Shown piece by piece: positions 53,021 to 61,614 of a stretch of 64,000 nucleotides of DNA. Each line of letters starts with the position of its first letter. Position 1 is the first letter of the stretch. The stretch lies in assembly GCF_003252755.1 (NCBI RefSeq), contig NZ_QEPT01000002.1, forward strand, positions 310,001 to 374,000, written 5' to 3'. The position numbers and the translations under genes were made by a program. The notes under the pieces are model-generated. The model searched no databases. It saw only the letters and a list, made by a program, of their open reading frames with translations, and had not been told where the DNA came from. Origin of the DNA: Haemophilus parainfluenzae (GTDB lineage: Bacteria > Pseudomonadota > Gammaproteobacteria > Enterobacterales > Pasteurellaceae).

Positions 53021-53738
53021 GAAATCATTAGATAAAGTTTGGTTTACAGCCAAAGAACTTGAGGCTTTAAAGCTAAATGGGTTGCCATCTCATGCAACAA
53101 ACATCACAAGGAAAGCTAAAAATGAAAATTGGCTATCTAGAGAAGCTAAAGGTGTAAAAGGGGGTGGTTTTGAATATCATATATCTACATTGCCAAAAGA
53201 AGCGCAGATGTCTTTAGGGCTAAGAGATAGCATTCAATCCATAAAGAGTAATGCGCTCAAAGCTATGGAAGAACACGCTATAAAAGAGAATGGATTTGCT
53301 GATTTTAGACAGATTAATAGAGACTATTACGAACCTATTGATGATTTTAGAGGTGTCAGAGTCTCTGCAGGCTTAGGTTTAGAAAATGAAGAACAATATG
53401 ATTCAGCTTACATAATGGTTGAAAGCTCTTGGTTTCAAAGAACAGGCAATAAATCAAAGCATTGTGCAATGTTTACCGTAAAAGGGGAAAGCATGGAACC
53501 AACATTGAAGGATGGCGAAGAAATAATTGTTGACCGCTCTAAACGCGAATTAACAGAAGGGAAAATATTTGTACTAAACCACAACGGATCAATGTTGGTA
53601 AAAAAAGTACAATTTACCTACGGTGGAGTAGAGCTAATTAGTGACAACCCTTCCTATCGACCATTAAAGCTAGATACAGAAGAAGCAAACAGCCTTGTCG
53701 TGATTGGGCAAGTCGTGCGTGGTTATCGGGACTTCTAA
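53019..53738 (+). CDS. Phage repressor with Mu DNA-binding domain and S24 peptidase domain
   Basis: A 239-residue protein. The N-terminal WFTAKELEALKLNGLPSHAT to GVKGGGFEYHISTLP is a close relative of the MuA N-terminus. The C-terminal half is an S24 (LexA-type) domain with FTVKGESMEPTL (Ser) and SMLVKKVQF (Lys). This suggests RecA-assisted self-cleavage and SOS induction, unlike Mu c, which lacks such a domain. The SD is AAAGGTGATTT. Confidence 0.85.
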   Translation: MKSLDKVWFTAKELEALKLNGLPSHATNITRKAKNENWLSREAKGVKGGGFEYHISTLPKEAQMSLGLRDSIQSIKSNALKAMEEHAIKENGFADFRQINRDYYEPIDDFRGVRVSAGLGLENEEQYDSAYIMVESSWFQRTGNKSKHCAMFTVKGESMEPTLKDGEEIIVDRSKRELTEGKIFVLNHNGSMLVKKVQFTYGGVELISDNPSYRPLKLDTEEANSLVVIGQVVRGYRDF

Positions 53739-53745
53739 TATGTCA

Positions 53746-53767
53746 CCGACATCAATGTCGAAGACAT
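53746..53767. repeat. Subterminal repeat, right copy
   Basis: CCGACATCAATGTCGAAGACAT, three differences from 18349-18370. Confidence 0.6.
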
Positions 53768-53819
53768 ACGATCACCCCTCCAACAATCGGCTATTGGTTG
53801 ACAGTTCAAATAAAAAACG

Positions 53820-53850
53820 GGATGCCGGCACTTCGCCCACATCCCTTTTT
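53820..53850 (+). terminator. Terminator of the repressor gene
   Basis: GGGATG and CATCCC pair and are followed by eight T. Confidence 0.75.
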
Positions 53851-54073
53851 TTTAAAACTATTTTAAAACCTTTTAAAAACCGTTCAAAAACCAACTATAA
53901 CTATGCAAATAAAAACACAAATTCCGCCCATTTTTCACCAATCACCACCATTTTCATTATTTGCATAACTACTACCCCCTAAAAACAACAAAGCCCCATA
54001 AACAGGGGCTTCACCGCATTTTTTCGCGCCAAATTTTTTTGTTTCTTTCTATGCAAATATTGTCACTACCCCA

Positions 54074-54079
54074 CATTAT
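54074..54079. repeat. Right copy of 6-bp target duplication (CATTAT)
   Basis: CATTAT follows the terminal CA of the prophage and matches 18053-18058. Confidence 0.75.
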
Positions 54080-55375
54080 GATTTATTTTTTGATGCTAAA
54101 AATTCAAATGCAGATGAAACAGGTTTCTTATTTAGAAATAAGGATGCAGCCCCTGAATTACGTTATTTAAAGTTGACAGAGCTTTGTTCGATATCTTGTT
54201 CAGAAGAGTCAGAAGCAAAATATACCATCGAGGATCGGTTAGTCCCTTTATATGAGAATGATAAAGAAAAAAGATCTATTGTTCGTCAAAATCTTAATAG
54301 ATTATGGGATATTTTTGTAAAAGATAATGAAAAACAAATTGCTTATTTCCCAATTAAAGCAAGTAGTCCTGATACAGCAAATGAAGTTTTTCGTCGATTA
54401 AATATTGGCGGAGTTTCGTTGACTTCAGTAGAATTGGTTTTAAGTAAAATAAAGGCAAAATATTATGATTTTGAAGAAAAATTATGGGAGCTTTCTAATA
54501 AAATTAAAAAATATGATATTGAATTTTCTTCAGAACAGTTATTGCAATTACTTTATCTTTTGATTAAGGGGACAATTCGCGTAGATGATCGCTACTTCAA
54601 GGGAACTGATGAGGAACTTGATCTATTTAATAGTAAATTAGAAGATGTAGAGATTCCTCTTCTTGATTTTTTTAATTATTTAAGAAGCGAGTTTAATATA
54701 AACCATAATTATATCATACCTAGATGGGCAGCTATATTGCCAATGATAATTTATTTAATTAGACGAAACGAGATTAATCATAATTATAAATGGAGTGATA
54801 ATTATAATGATGAACATAAAAAGCAAATGAAGGCTGTTCATCAATACTTCTTATCTTCACAAATTTTGGATTGGAATACTCAGACAATGGTAAATGAATT
54901 TTCTCGTTTAGCAACAGAATCTGCAATAAATCAACGTGAATTTCCTCTGAGTGAAATCAAAGCGTTCGCAGTATCTAAAAATCGTGTAGGCGAACTAAAT
55001 GAAAATAACTTTACTTGGCAGCCTTGGTTTGCTTTAAAAATGTTACAACCAGGAAGAGCATTTAATTTTACGGAAAACAAACCTCATATTGATCATATAT
55101 TTCCAATGAATAGAGGTATTGATGATGAAATGTATCAAAATGAAGTTGATGTATTATGGAATTTCCAAATATTACCTGCGGGTGTAAATCTTTATAAATG
55201 GAATAAATCTCCGAAAGAATTTTTATTAGCTCATCCAGAACTTAAAGAGAAATTTGATTTTCTTCCTAATTTAGAAAATGAAGTATGGAATAATCACATA
55301 GACTTTATCCAGTATCGTAAGAACTTAATGATAAAGTATTTAAAAGAACGATATGATATTTCTTTAAATTCCTAA
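54080..55375 (+). pseudogene. DUF262-HNH nuclease gene, 3' part
   Basis: It is open without a stop from 54080, in phase with 17690-18058, and the joined gene has 554 codons. This part holds the rest of DUF262 (VFRRLNIGGVSLTSVELVL) and a C-terminal DUF1524/HNH nuclease: PHIDHIFPMNRG, then NFQILPAGVNLYKWNKSP. A GmrSD/BrxU-like architecture is therefore likely, with cleavage of (perhaps modified) DNA. A partial product could start at a TTG (54173), but no good SD is seen. Confidence 0.85.
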
Positions 55376-55390
55376 CGACACAATCTGTCG
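55376..55390. repeat. Island hairpin 5 (CGACA-N5-TGTCG)
   Basis: CGACA-CAATC-TGTCG directly after the DUF262 stop, in the same TAACGACA...TGTCGCT context as hairpin 1. A second hairpin (GCTCAAAC...GTTTGAGC, near 55407-55431) follows. Confidence 0.65.
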
Positions 55391-55452
55391 CTCTACTTCT
55401 TAAACTATGCTCAAACCTATTAGGTTTGAGCATTTTTATTGGAGTGATGATT

Positions 55453-57504
55453 ATGTCGAAATTCAAACTTAACCCACCATCAATTTCCCCTTATACCGAA
55501 AAATTAATGTTGCAACTTTTATTAGAGCATCGAGGATTTTCAGAGGTTTTTCATGAAGATGTTTGGCGATATGACAATATTGCAGCGGCTTTAGGTTTAC
55601 CGAGTGAAATGGAGCGTTGTGATGATTTCCGTGTGAAAGTGAAAAAATTATTACAAGCACGAAATAAAACGTTGCCAAAATTGGCCGCACTTTGCGTAAA
55701 CGAGAATTCAATTATTCAACAAAATATCGATAAATTGACTCAATTATTATCATTGAATACGGCTGAGCAGACAGTTTTTCGCTTAGCTATTCAGTTCCGT
55801 TTAGATGAAGCATTGAAAGAATTGAGTAGAGCATTACCAAAATCTAATTTGGCAGAGCTAGGTGAGGTATTATCAAATTTATTTGATTTGCCTAAATCTG
55901 ACATTATTTCTGCCCTAAAAGATAAAGGAAAACTATTAGGCTATGGCTTGCTCACTCGAAATTATAATCCGGATCGAATCCATGAATATTTGGATTGGGG
56001 AAAAATGCTAGATTTTGATGAGTTTATTTCAGAACCATTAAATGAACAAACACTATTAAAATCGTGCACTCAGCCTGCGATTGAAACAAGTTTAAATTTA
56101 GATGACTTTGCTTATCTAGGAGAGATGAAAGCAATGATGCTGGATTATCTTCAGTCCTCATTTGTTACTCATAGAAAAGGCGTAAATATTTTAATTTATG
56201 GTGCGCCAGGTACAGGCAAAACGGAATTGGCCACTTTATTGGCTAAAGCATTGAGTGTTTCTGTACATAACATTACCTATATGGATGGAGATGGGGATGT
56301 GATTAGCGCTGAAGATCGTTTGAATAAATGTCGTTTCGCGCAAAAGGTGCTAGAAGGGCAATCTTCGTTATTGATTTTTGATGAAATAGAAGATGTTTTT
56401 TGTGGTAGTTTCTTTGAGCAATCAGTGGCACAGCAGAATAAAGCTTGGATGAATCAGTTATTGGAAAACAATAACGTGCCGATGATTTGGTTATCTAATT
56501 CTGTTTTTGGCATAGATCCTGCTTTTTTACGTCGCTTTGATTTTATTTTAGAAATGCCGGATTTACCGTTGAAAAATAAGTCAGCATTGATTACGCAATT
56601 GACTGAGGGAAAATTAAGTCAGGCTTATGTGCAACATTTTGCTAAAGTGCGGTCATTAACGCCGGCGATTTTAAGCCGCACAATTCGGGTGGCAAAGGAA
56701 CTCAATACGTCAAATTTTGCTGAGACTTTACTCATGATGTTTAATCAAACATTAAAGTCGCAAAATAAACCGAAAATCGAACCGCTTGTTTTAGGCAAAG
56801 CCGACTATAACTTGGATTATGTGGCTTGTAATGACAATATTCATCGTATTAGTGAAGGGTTAAAACGCTCGAAAAAAGGGCGAATTTGTTGCTATGGACC
56901 ACCTGGAACAGGAAAAACAGCTTGGGCAGCATGGCTTGCGGAACAGTTGGACATGCCGCTGTTGCTAAGACAAGGCTCAGATTTGCTTAATTGTTATGTA
57001 GGCGGGACAGAAAAAAATATTGCTCAAGCCTTTGAACAAGCGAAAGCCGATAATGCGTTATTGGTGCTAGACGAAGTGGATACGTTCCTATTTTCACGCG
57101 ATGGTGCAGAACGTAGCTGGGAACGTTCACAAGTGAATGAAATGATGACACAAATTGAACGCTTTGAGGGTTTGATGGTGGTATCAACAAATTTAATTGA
57201 AGTGCTTGATCCTGCTGCTTTACGCCGTTTTGATTTAAAATTGAAGTTTGATTATTTAACGCTGCCACAACGTTTAGATTTTGCTAAACAACAAGCGGAA
57301 ATATTAGGGTTGCCGTTGTTATCGGAAGAGGATTTTACACAAATTGAATCGCTTAATTTGCTGACTCCAGGCGATTTTGCTGCAGTGGCTCGTCGTCATC
57401 AATTTTCTCCTTTTCAAAAGGTGCAAGATTGGCTGAGCGCATTACAAGGTGAATGTGAAGTGAAACCAGCGTTTTCTGCAACGACAAGGAGGATTGGGTT
57501 CTAA
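55453..57504 (+). CDS. Double AAA+ ATPase of the island
   Basis: A 683-residue protein. The N-terminal 200 residues are helical and unknown. AAA+ module 1 has GAPGTGKT (250-257), LLIFDEIE (306-313) and RRFD (360-363). Module 2 has GPPGTGKT (482-489), VLDEVD (538-543) and RRFD (591-594). Both look intact, resembling Vps4/Ycf46-like classes. I start it at ATG 55453 (SD GGAG). It could remodel or load the DUF262 nuclease next to it. It ends with a paired-USS terminator. Confidence 0.85.
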   Translation: MSKFKLNPPSISPYTEKLMLQLLLEHRGFSEVFHEDVWRYDNIAAALGLPSEMERCDDFRVKVKKLLQARNKTLPKLAALCVNENSIIQQNIDKLTQLLSLNTAEQTVFRLAIQFRLDEALKELSRALPKSNLAELGEVLSNLFDLPKSDIISALKDKGKLLGYGLLTRNYNPDRIHEYLDWGKMLDFDEFISEPLNEQTLLKSCTQPAIETSLNLDDFAYLGEMKAMMLDYLQSSFVTHRKGVNILIYGAPGTGKTELATLLAKALSVSVHNITYMDGDGDVISAEDRLNKCRFAQKVLEGQSSLLIFDEIEDVFCGSFFEQSVAQQNKAWMNQLLENNNVPMIWLSNSVFGIDPAFLRRFDFILEMPDLPLKNKSALITQLTEGKLSQAYVQHFAKVRSLTPAILSRTIRVAKELNTSNFAETLLMMFNQTLKSQNKPKIEPLVLGKADYNLDYVACNDNIHRISEGLKRSKKGRICCYGPPGTGKTAWAAWLAEQLDMPLLLRQGSDLLNCYVGGTEKNIAQAFEQAKADNALLVLDEVDTFLFSRDGAERSWERSQVNEMMTQIERFEGLMVVSTNLIEVLDPAALRRFDLKLKFDYLTLPQRLDFAKQQAEILGLPLLSEEDFTQIESLNLLTPGDFAAVARRHQFSPFQKVQDWLSALQGECEVKPAFSATTRRIGF

Positions 57505-57507
57505 TTT

Positions 57508-57550
57508 AAGTGCGGTCAAAATTCTCATTGTTTTTTGACCGCACTTTTTA
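57508..57550. terminator. Paired-USS terminator
   Basis: AAGTGCGGTCAAAA (57508-57521) pairs with TTTTGACCGCACTT (57533-57546), then T-rich. It serves the convergent AAA+ and zinc-ribbon genes. Confidence 0.85.
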
Positions 57551-57781
57551 TTCTCCAGTTAGCCAACTTGCCAATAAGATAACGATAGTAAAAATAGCCA
57601 ACCAAATAAGGTGAATTTTGACACTTTTTCGATTAATTTCGGCGTTTTGTTGGCGTCGTTGTTCGAGTTTTTGTTTGTAAATTTCAAGATCTTCTTTTTT
57701 AAAAGAGAACCCACAATTTGGACAAAATTGAGCAGATTCGCTGATTTTTTTACGACATTCAGGGCAGCGGGTGAGAGCCAT
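57548..57781 (-). CDS. Zinc-ribbon membrane protein
   Basis: A 77-residue protein: TRCPECRKKISESAQFCPNC (two CxxC pairs), a charged coiled coil and a C-terminal membrane helix (LIWLAIFTIVILLASW). Function unknown. It diverges from the cstA-like gene. Confidence 0.75.
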   Translation of the reverse strand: MALTRCPECRKKISESAQFCPNCGFSFKKEDLEIYKQKLEQRRQQNAEINRKSVKIHLIWLAIFTIVILLASWLTGE

Positions 57782-57914
57782 TGATGATCCTTTTTTAATT
57801 ATTTTAATTTATATGCCTATTGTAAGTGAAAAAAACGGAATGATAAACGTGACATGGATCACAAAATTGAAACAATGTAAAAATTAAAATTTTGATTTTG
57901 ATGATTTTCACTTA

Positions 57915-57959
57915 GAATACCGCCGACGAAGTCTAGTATATGACTAAATTTCGGTATTC
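57915..57959 (+). promoter_or_regulatory. Structured leader of the cstA-like gene
   Basis: GAATACCG (57915-57922) pairs with CGGTATTC (57952-57959), and inside AGTC (57930-57933) pairs with GACT (57942-57945). It ends 24 bp before the ATG. It could be an attenuator or regulatory hairpin. No known riboswitch recognised. Confidence 0.45.
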
Positions 57960-57983
57960 ATTTATTCCTGAGGAGTATTTTTT

Positions 57984-59558
57984 ATGTTGTGGTTTTTCTT
58001 CTGCGTGGCGTTATTGCTTGCAGGTTATTTCTTTTATAGTCGTGTAATTGAGCGCATTTTTGTGATCAATCCAAATCGTAAAACGCCAGCTTATACCATG
58101 AATGATGGCGTTGACTATATGCCAATGTCTAAAACTAAGATTTGGTTAATTCAATTATTAAACATTGCTGGTACAGGTCCAATCTTTGGTCCGATTCTTG
58201 GTGCGTTATACGGACCAGTTGCAATGCTTTGGATTGTAGTGGGTTGTATCTTTGCTGGTGCGGTACACGATTATTTCTGCGGGATGTTAAGTGTGCGTAA
58301 TGGCGGGGCATCTATGCCTAATCTTGCAGGTAAATACTTAGGTCGTCCAGTTAAAGCATTCATTAACGTATTAGCGGTAGTGCTTTTATTATTAGTGGGT
58401 GTGGTATTCGTGGCAAGTCCAGCGCAGTTAATGGGTACGATTACAATGGATGTATTCGGTGCCGCATCAGGTAGCATTTCTATTAGCAATGCAGAAGAAA
58501 TCCATCAAGTAGCAGAAGCAGGTGGTATTACCGTTTGGGGTATGGATAAAGCGACAGTGATCAGTGTTTGGACGGGTATCATCTTCATTTACTATATTCT
58601 TGCAACATTACTTCCAGTTGATAAAATCATCGGTCGTATCTACCCATTCTTCGGTGCATTATTACTCTTTATGTCTGTAGGTATGGTATATGGTTTAGTA
58701 AGTGCAGATCTTAGCTCAGCAGATCCAATTTCTTTCTATCGTTCTGTGGACGGTATGTCTTTTGAGAAATTCTTCCAAAACTTTGAAACCCGTGCAGATT
58801 TACCATTATGGCCACTCTTGTTCTTAACTATCTCTTGTGGTGCATTATCTGGTTTCCACGCAACACAAAGTCCGTTAATGGCACGTTGTACTGAAAACGA
58901 AAAAGAAGGGCGTTTCATTTTCTACGGTGCGATGATCGGTGAAGGTGTGATTGCATTAGTATGGTGTGCAGTTGGTTTAAGTTTCTATGATTCTTTACCA
59001 GATTTGTTAGCTGCGATTAAAGCGGGTTCGCCTTCTAAAGTGGTTTATGATTCTTCAATCCACTTCTTAGGTCTTGTTGGTGGTATTTTTGCCGTGTTAG
59101 GTGTGGTTGTTCTTCCAATTACATCAGGCGATACAGCATTCCGTGCAGCACGCCTTGTTATTGCAGAATTTTTCCATTTAGAACAAAAAACCTTAGCTAA
59201 ACGTTTAATTATTGCTGTGCCATTATTCGTGGTTGGTTATATCGTATCAAAAGTGGATTTCTCTATCTTATGGCGTTACTTCACTTGGGCGAACCAAACC
59301 ACAGCGATGGTTATGTTATGGACTGCGGCTGCGTACTTATATCGCTATAATAAATTCCACTGGGTATGTACAATCCCTGCGGCATTTATCAGTACTGTAT
59401 GTTTCACTTACCTTGCATACAACAAAATTGGTTTCGGTTTAGACTATCAATTATCTGTTTATATCGGCTTAGGCTTAACTGTTCTTTGCTTGGTATTATT
59501 CTTCACACAGCTTAAACCATTAGGTGATCGTGACGAAGAAGCGTATGTAAATAACTAA
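57984..59558 (+). CDS. CstA-family membrane transporter
   Basis: A 524-residue inner-membrane protein with about 13-16 hydrophobic segments. GVDYMPMSKTKIWLIQLLNI and AGTGPIFGPILGALYGPVA are classic CstA features, as is SGFHATQSPLMAR. The family imports pyruvate or peptides. It is shorter than E. coli CstA (about 700), like the Haemophilus homologue upstream of mraZ. The RBS is GAGGAG. Confidence 0.85.
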   Translation: MLWFFFCVALLLAGYFFYSRVIERIFVINPNRKTPAYTMNDGVDYMPMSKTKIWLIQLLNIAGTGPIFGPILGALYGPVAMLWIVVGCIFAGAVHDYFCGMLSVRNGGASMPNLAGKYLGRPVKAFINVLAVVLLLLVGVVFVASPAQLMGTITMDVFGAASGSISISNAEEIHQVAEAGGITVWGMDKATVISVWTGIIFIYYILATLLPVDKIIGRIYPFFGALLLFMSVGMVYGLVSADLSSADPISFYRSVDGMSFEKFFQNFETRADLPLWPLLFLTISCGALSGFHATQSPLMARCTENEKEGRFIFYGAMIGEGVIALVWCAVGLSFYDSLPDLLAAIKAGSPSKVVYDSSIHFLGLVGGIFAVLGVVVLPITSGDTAFRAARLVIAEFFHLEQKTLAKRLIIAVPLFVVGYIVSKVDFSILWRYFTWANQTTAMVMLWTAAAYLYRYNKFHWVCTIPAAFISTVCFTYLAYNKIGFGLDYQLSVYIGLGLTVLCLVLFFTQLKPLGDRDEEAYVNN

Positions 59559-59579
59559 TTAAATTGAGTTAAAAATTGA

Positions 59580-59615
59580 AAAACCGTTTGAGGGAAACCT
59601 TAAACGGTTTTTTTG
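59580..59615 (+). terminator. Terminator after the cstA-like gene
   Basis: AAAACCGTTT (59580-59589) pairs with AAACGGTTTT (59602-59611), followed by a T-run. Confidence 0.85.
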
Positions 59616-59696
59616 TTTATTTTATTATCAAAATTTACCAATCTTTACGTTTTAATTACTTGCAAGTTAAGGCTACAATCGATAAACTTACGCAAA

Positions 59697-59720
59697 GTGG
59701 TGGAAAGTGGAATTTTGTGG
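59697..59720 (+). promoter_or_regulatory. MraZ-type operator repeats upstream of mraZ
   Basis: GTGG occurs three times at exact 10-bp spacing (59697, 59707, 59717), each as GTGGN followed by a 5-nt spacer. Known MraZ boxes are short direct repeats with this periodicity in front of mraZ, so autoregulation of the dcw cluster is likely. A TACAAT at 59674-59679 could be the -10. Confidence 0.65.
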
Positions 59721-59766
59721 AAAATTCTGCCAAATTTTCTAAAAATAAACGTTTAAAGGTAGAGAA

Positions 59767-60225
59767 ATGTTTCGTGGTGCAGCAGCGGTAAATTTAGATG
59801 CGAAGGGTCGTGTAGCGATTCCTACGCGTTATCGTGCTGAAATCATGGAAAAGAACCAAGGCCAAATGGTTTGTACCGTTGATATTCGTCAGCCTTGTTT
59901 ATTACTTTATCCTTTAGATGAATGGGAAAAAATCGAACAAAAACTACTTTCACTTTCCAACTTTGACCCAAATCAACGCCGCTTACAACGTGTAATGCTC
60001 GGTTATGCCACAGAATGTGAAATGGATGCGCAAGGTCGTATCTTATTAAGTGGTCCATTACGTCAACACGCAAAATTAGAAAAAGGCTTAATGTTGGTAG
60101 GGCAGTTGAATAAATTTGAAATTTGGAGCGATACTGAGTGGTACGCACAAATTGATGAAGATATCGAAATTGGCTCAAGTGCTGAATTCGGTGCTTCTGA
60201 AGAACTAAAAATGCTGTCATTATAG
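59767..60225 (+). CDS. mraZ: Transcriptional regulator MraZ
   Basis: A 152-residue AbrB-like protein with two SpoVT repeats: [20 protein letters not shown] and [20 protein letters not shown]. It represses the division/cell-wall cluster. The RBS is AGGTAGAGAA. Confidence 0.95.
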   Translation: MFRGAAAVNLDAKGRVAIPTRYRAEIMEKNQGQMVCTVDIRQPCLLLYPLDEWEKIEQKLLSLSNFDPNQRRLQRVMLGYATECEMDAQGRILLSGPLRQHAKLEKGLMLVGQLNKFEIWSDTEWYAQIDEDIEIGSSAEFGASEELKMLSL

Positions 60226-60309
60226 AACAGCAGCACTAGCAGGATAAGCGGTGCTTGCGCCGCTCTATCTTCTCTTTATCGATTTTGATTTAACGTTTAC
60301 TTTTTACTT

Positions 60310-61278
60310 ATGACTACGCAAAATTCCTTTTCTGCACCTGAACATATCACGGTTTTGCTTCACGAAGCGGTGAATGGTTTGGCGTTGAAAGAAAACGGAA
60401 TTTATATCGATGGTACCTTTGGTCGTGGTGGTCATTCTCGTCTTATTCTTTCCCAACTTTCTGAACATGGTCGTTTAATTGCTATCGATCGCGATCCTCG
60501 TGCGATTGCTGAAGCTGAAAAAATTCAAGACCCTCGTTTTCATATTGAACATAATAGCTTTTCACACATTCCAGATATCTGTCAAAAACTCGATTTAGTT
60601 GGTAAAATTGACGGCATTTTGCTGGATTTAGGCGTATCATCTCCACAGCTTGATGAAGCAGAGCGTGGTTTCAGTTTTATGAAAGATGGCCCGTTAGATA
60701 TGCGCATGGATACCACACAAGGTTTATCAGCGGCAGAGTGGCTAAAACAAGTATCTGTTGATGATTTAACTTGGGTGTTAAAAACCTTCGGTGAAGAGCG
60801 TTTTGCAAAACGAATTGCTACAGCCATCGTAGAATTTAATAAAAGTGCGGTCAAAAATGGTTCTGAATGTTTAAGTCGTACTTCTCAGCTCGCTGAATTA
60901 ATTGCTCAAGCCGTACCGTTTAAAGATAAACATAAGCATCCCGCGACGCGTAGTTTCCAAGCCATTCGAATTTATATTAATGCGGAATTAGATGAATTAG
61001 AAAGTGTATTAAATTCTGCATTAGATATGTTGGCACCAGAAGGGCGTTTATCGATTATCAGTTTCCATTCACTTGAGGACAGAATGGTAAAACATTTCAT
61101 GCGTAAACAGAGTAAAGGTGAGAATATCCCGAGAGGTTTACCATTACGAGAAGATCAAATCCAACGTAATCAAAAATTAAAAATCATTGGTAAGGCGATT
61201 CAGCCAAGTAAGGCAGAAATTTCAGCGAATCCACGTTCAAGAAGTGCGGTGTTACGTATAGCGGAAAGGGTGAAATAA
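60310..61278 (+). CDS. rsmH: 16S rRNA m4C1402 methyltransferase
   Basis: A 322-residue SAM enzyme with [23 protein letters not shown] (SAM site), [20 protein letters not shown] and the C-terminal [14 protein letters not shown]. Full length. The ftsL gene follows after 1 bp. Confidence 0.95.
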   Translation: MTTQNSFSAPEHITVLLHEAVNGLALKENGIYIDGTFGRGGHSRLILSQLSEHGRLIAIDRDPRAIAEAEKIQDPRFHIEHNSFSHIPDICQKLDLVGKIDGILLDLGVSSPQLDEAERGFSFMKDGPLDMRMDTTQGLSAAEWLKQVSVDDLTWVLKTFGEERFAKRIATAIVEFNKSAVKNGSECLSRTSQLAELIAQAVPFKDKHKHPATRSFQAIRIYINAELDELESVLNSALDMLAPEGRLSIISFHSLEDRMVKHFMRKQSKGENIPRGLPLREDQIQRNQKLKIIGKAIQPSKAEISANPRSRSAVLRIAERVK

Positions 61279-61279
61279 G

Positions 61280-61600
61280 ATGTTAGAAAATAGCGAACGT
61301 TATCCTTTACAGCATATTCTCGTTGAAGATATTTTTTCTTCTAATAAATTAATTGTCGTCCTACTTTTATTAATTTTGGCTTCTGCAATGGGCACGATTT
61401 GGATGACCCATCAAACACGCGGCTTGATTTCTGAAAACGGGCAGTTAGTATTAGAACATCAAGCCCTTGAAAACGAATATCGCAATTTGCAATTACAAGA
61501 AGCAACCGAAAGTGATAATACAAGAGTTGAATCCATTGCAATTGGTACATTAAAAATGCAACGAGTTCAAAGTGAACAAGAAGTGGTTATTTTTGAATAG
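61280..61600 (+). CDS. ftsL: Cell division protein FtsL
   Basis: A 106-residue bitopic protein: short cytoplasmic tail, membrane helix ([19 protein letters not shown]), periplasmic leucine-zipper coiled coil. Acts with FtsB and FtsQ in the divisome. Starts 1 bp after rsmH. Confidence 0.95.
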   Translation: MLENSERYPLQHILVEDIFSSNKLIVVLLLLILASAMGTIWMTHQTRGLISENGQLVLEHQALENEYRNLQLQEATESDNTRVESIAIGTLKMQRVQSEQEVVIFE

Positions 61601-61614
61601 GGATTTTAAATAAA

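Larger units (their letters stand above)
18059..54073. mobile_element. Mu-like prophage (FluMu-related), about 36.0 kb
   Basis: Element boundaries are set by the broken DUF262 gene, the repeated CATTAT and the terminal TG...CA. Inside are MuA and MuB homologues, an S24-type repressor, Ner, GemA, Mor/C, a full Mu-type head and contractile tail set, lysis genes and a Com/methylase module. The early end is on the right. Every structural gene I could recognise is open, with no obvious pseudogene, so it may be inducible. USS cores occur in several phage genes (for example near 20586, 25819, 35127, 44812), suggesting long residence in Pasteurellaceae. Confidence 0.95.
53739..54073. other. Prophage right terminus, no gene
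   Basis: It holds the subterminal repeat (53746-53767), the repressor terminator (53820-53850), a GCCCC/GGGGC hairpin near 53989-54010 and three transposase-type motifs: TATGCAAAT at 53902-53910 and 54050-54058, ATTTGCATA at 53959-53967. The terminus ends CA at 54073. Confidence 0.7.

Noticed and set aside
53704-53982. Plus-strand ORF after the repressor
   Set aside because: It runs through the subterminal repeat and the repressor terminator and has no SD.
18053-54079. Five-base target duplication (ATTAT or CATTA)
   Set aside because: Either choice removes the terminal TG or CA; CATTAT keeps both and the reading frame.
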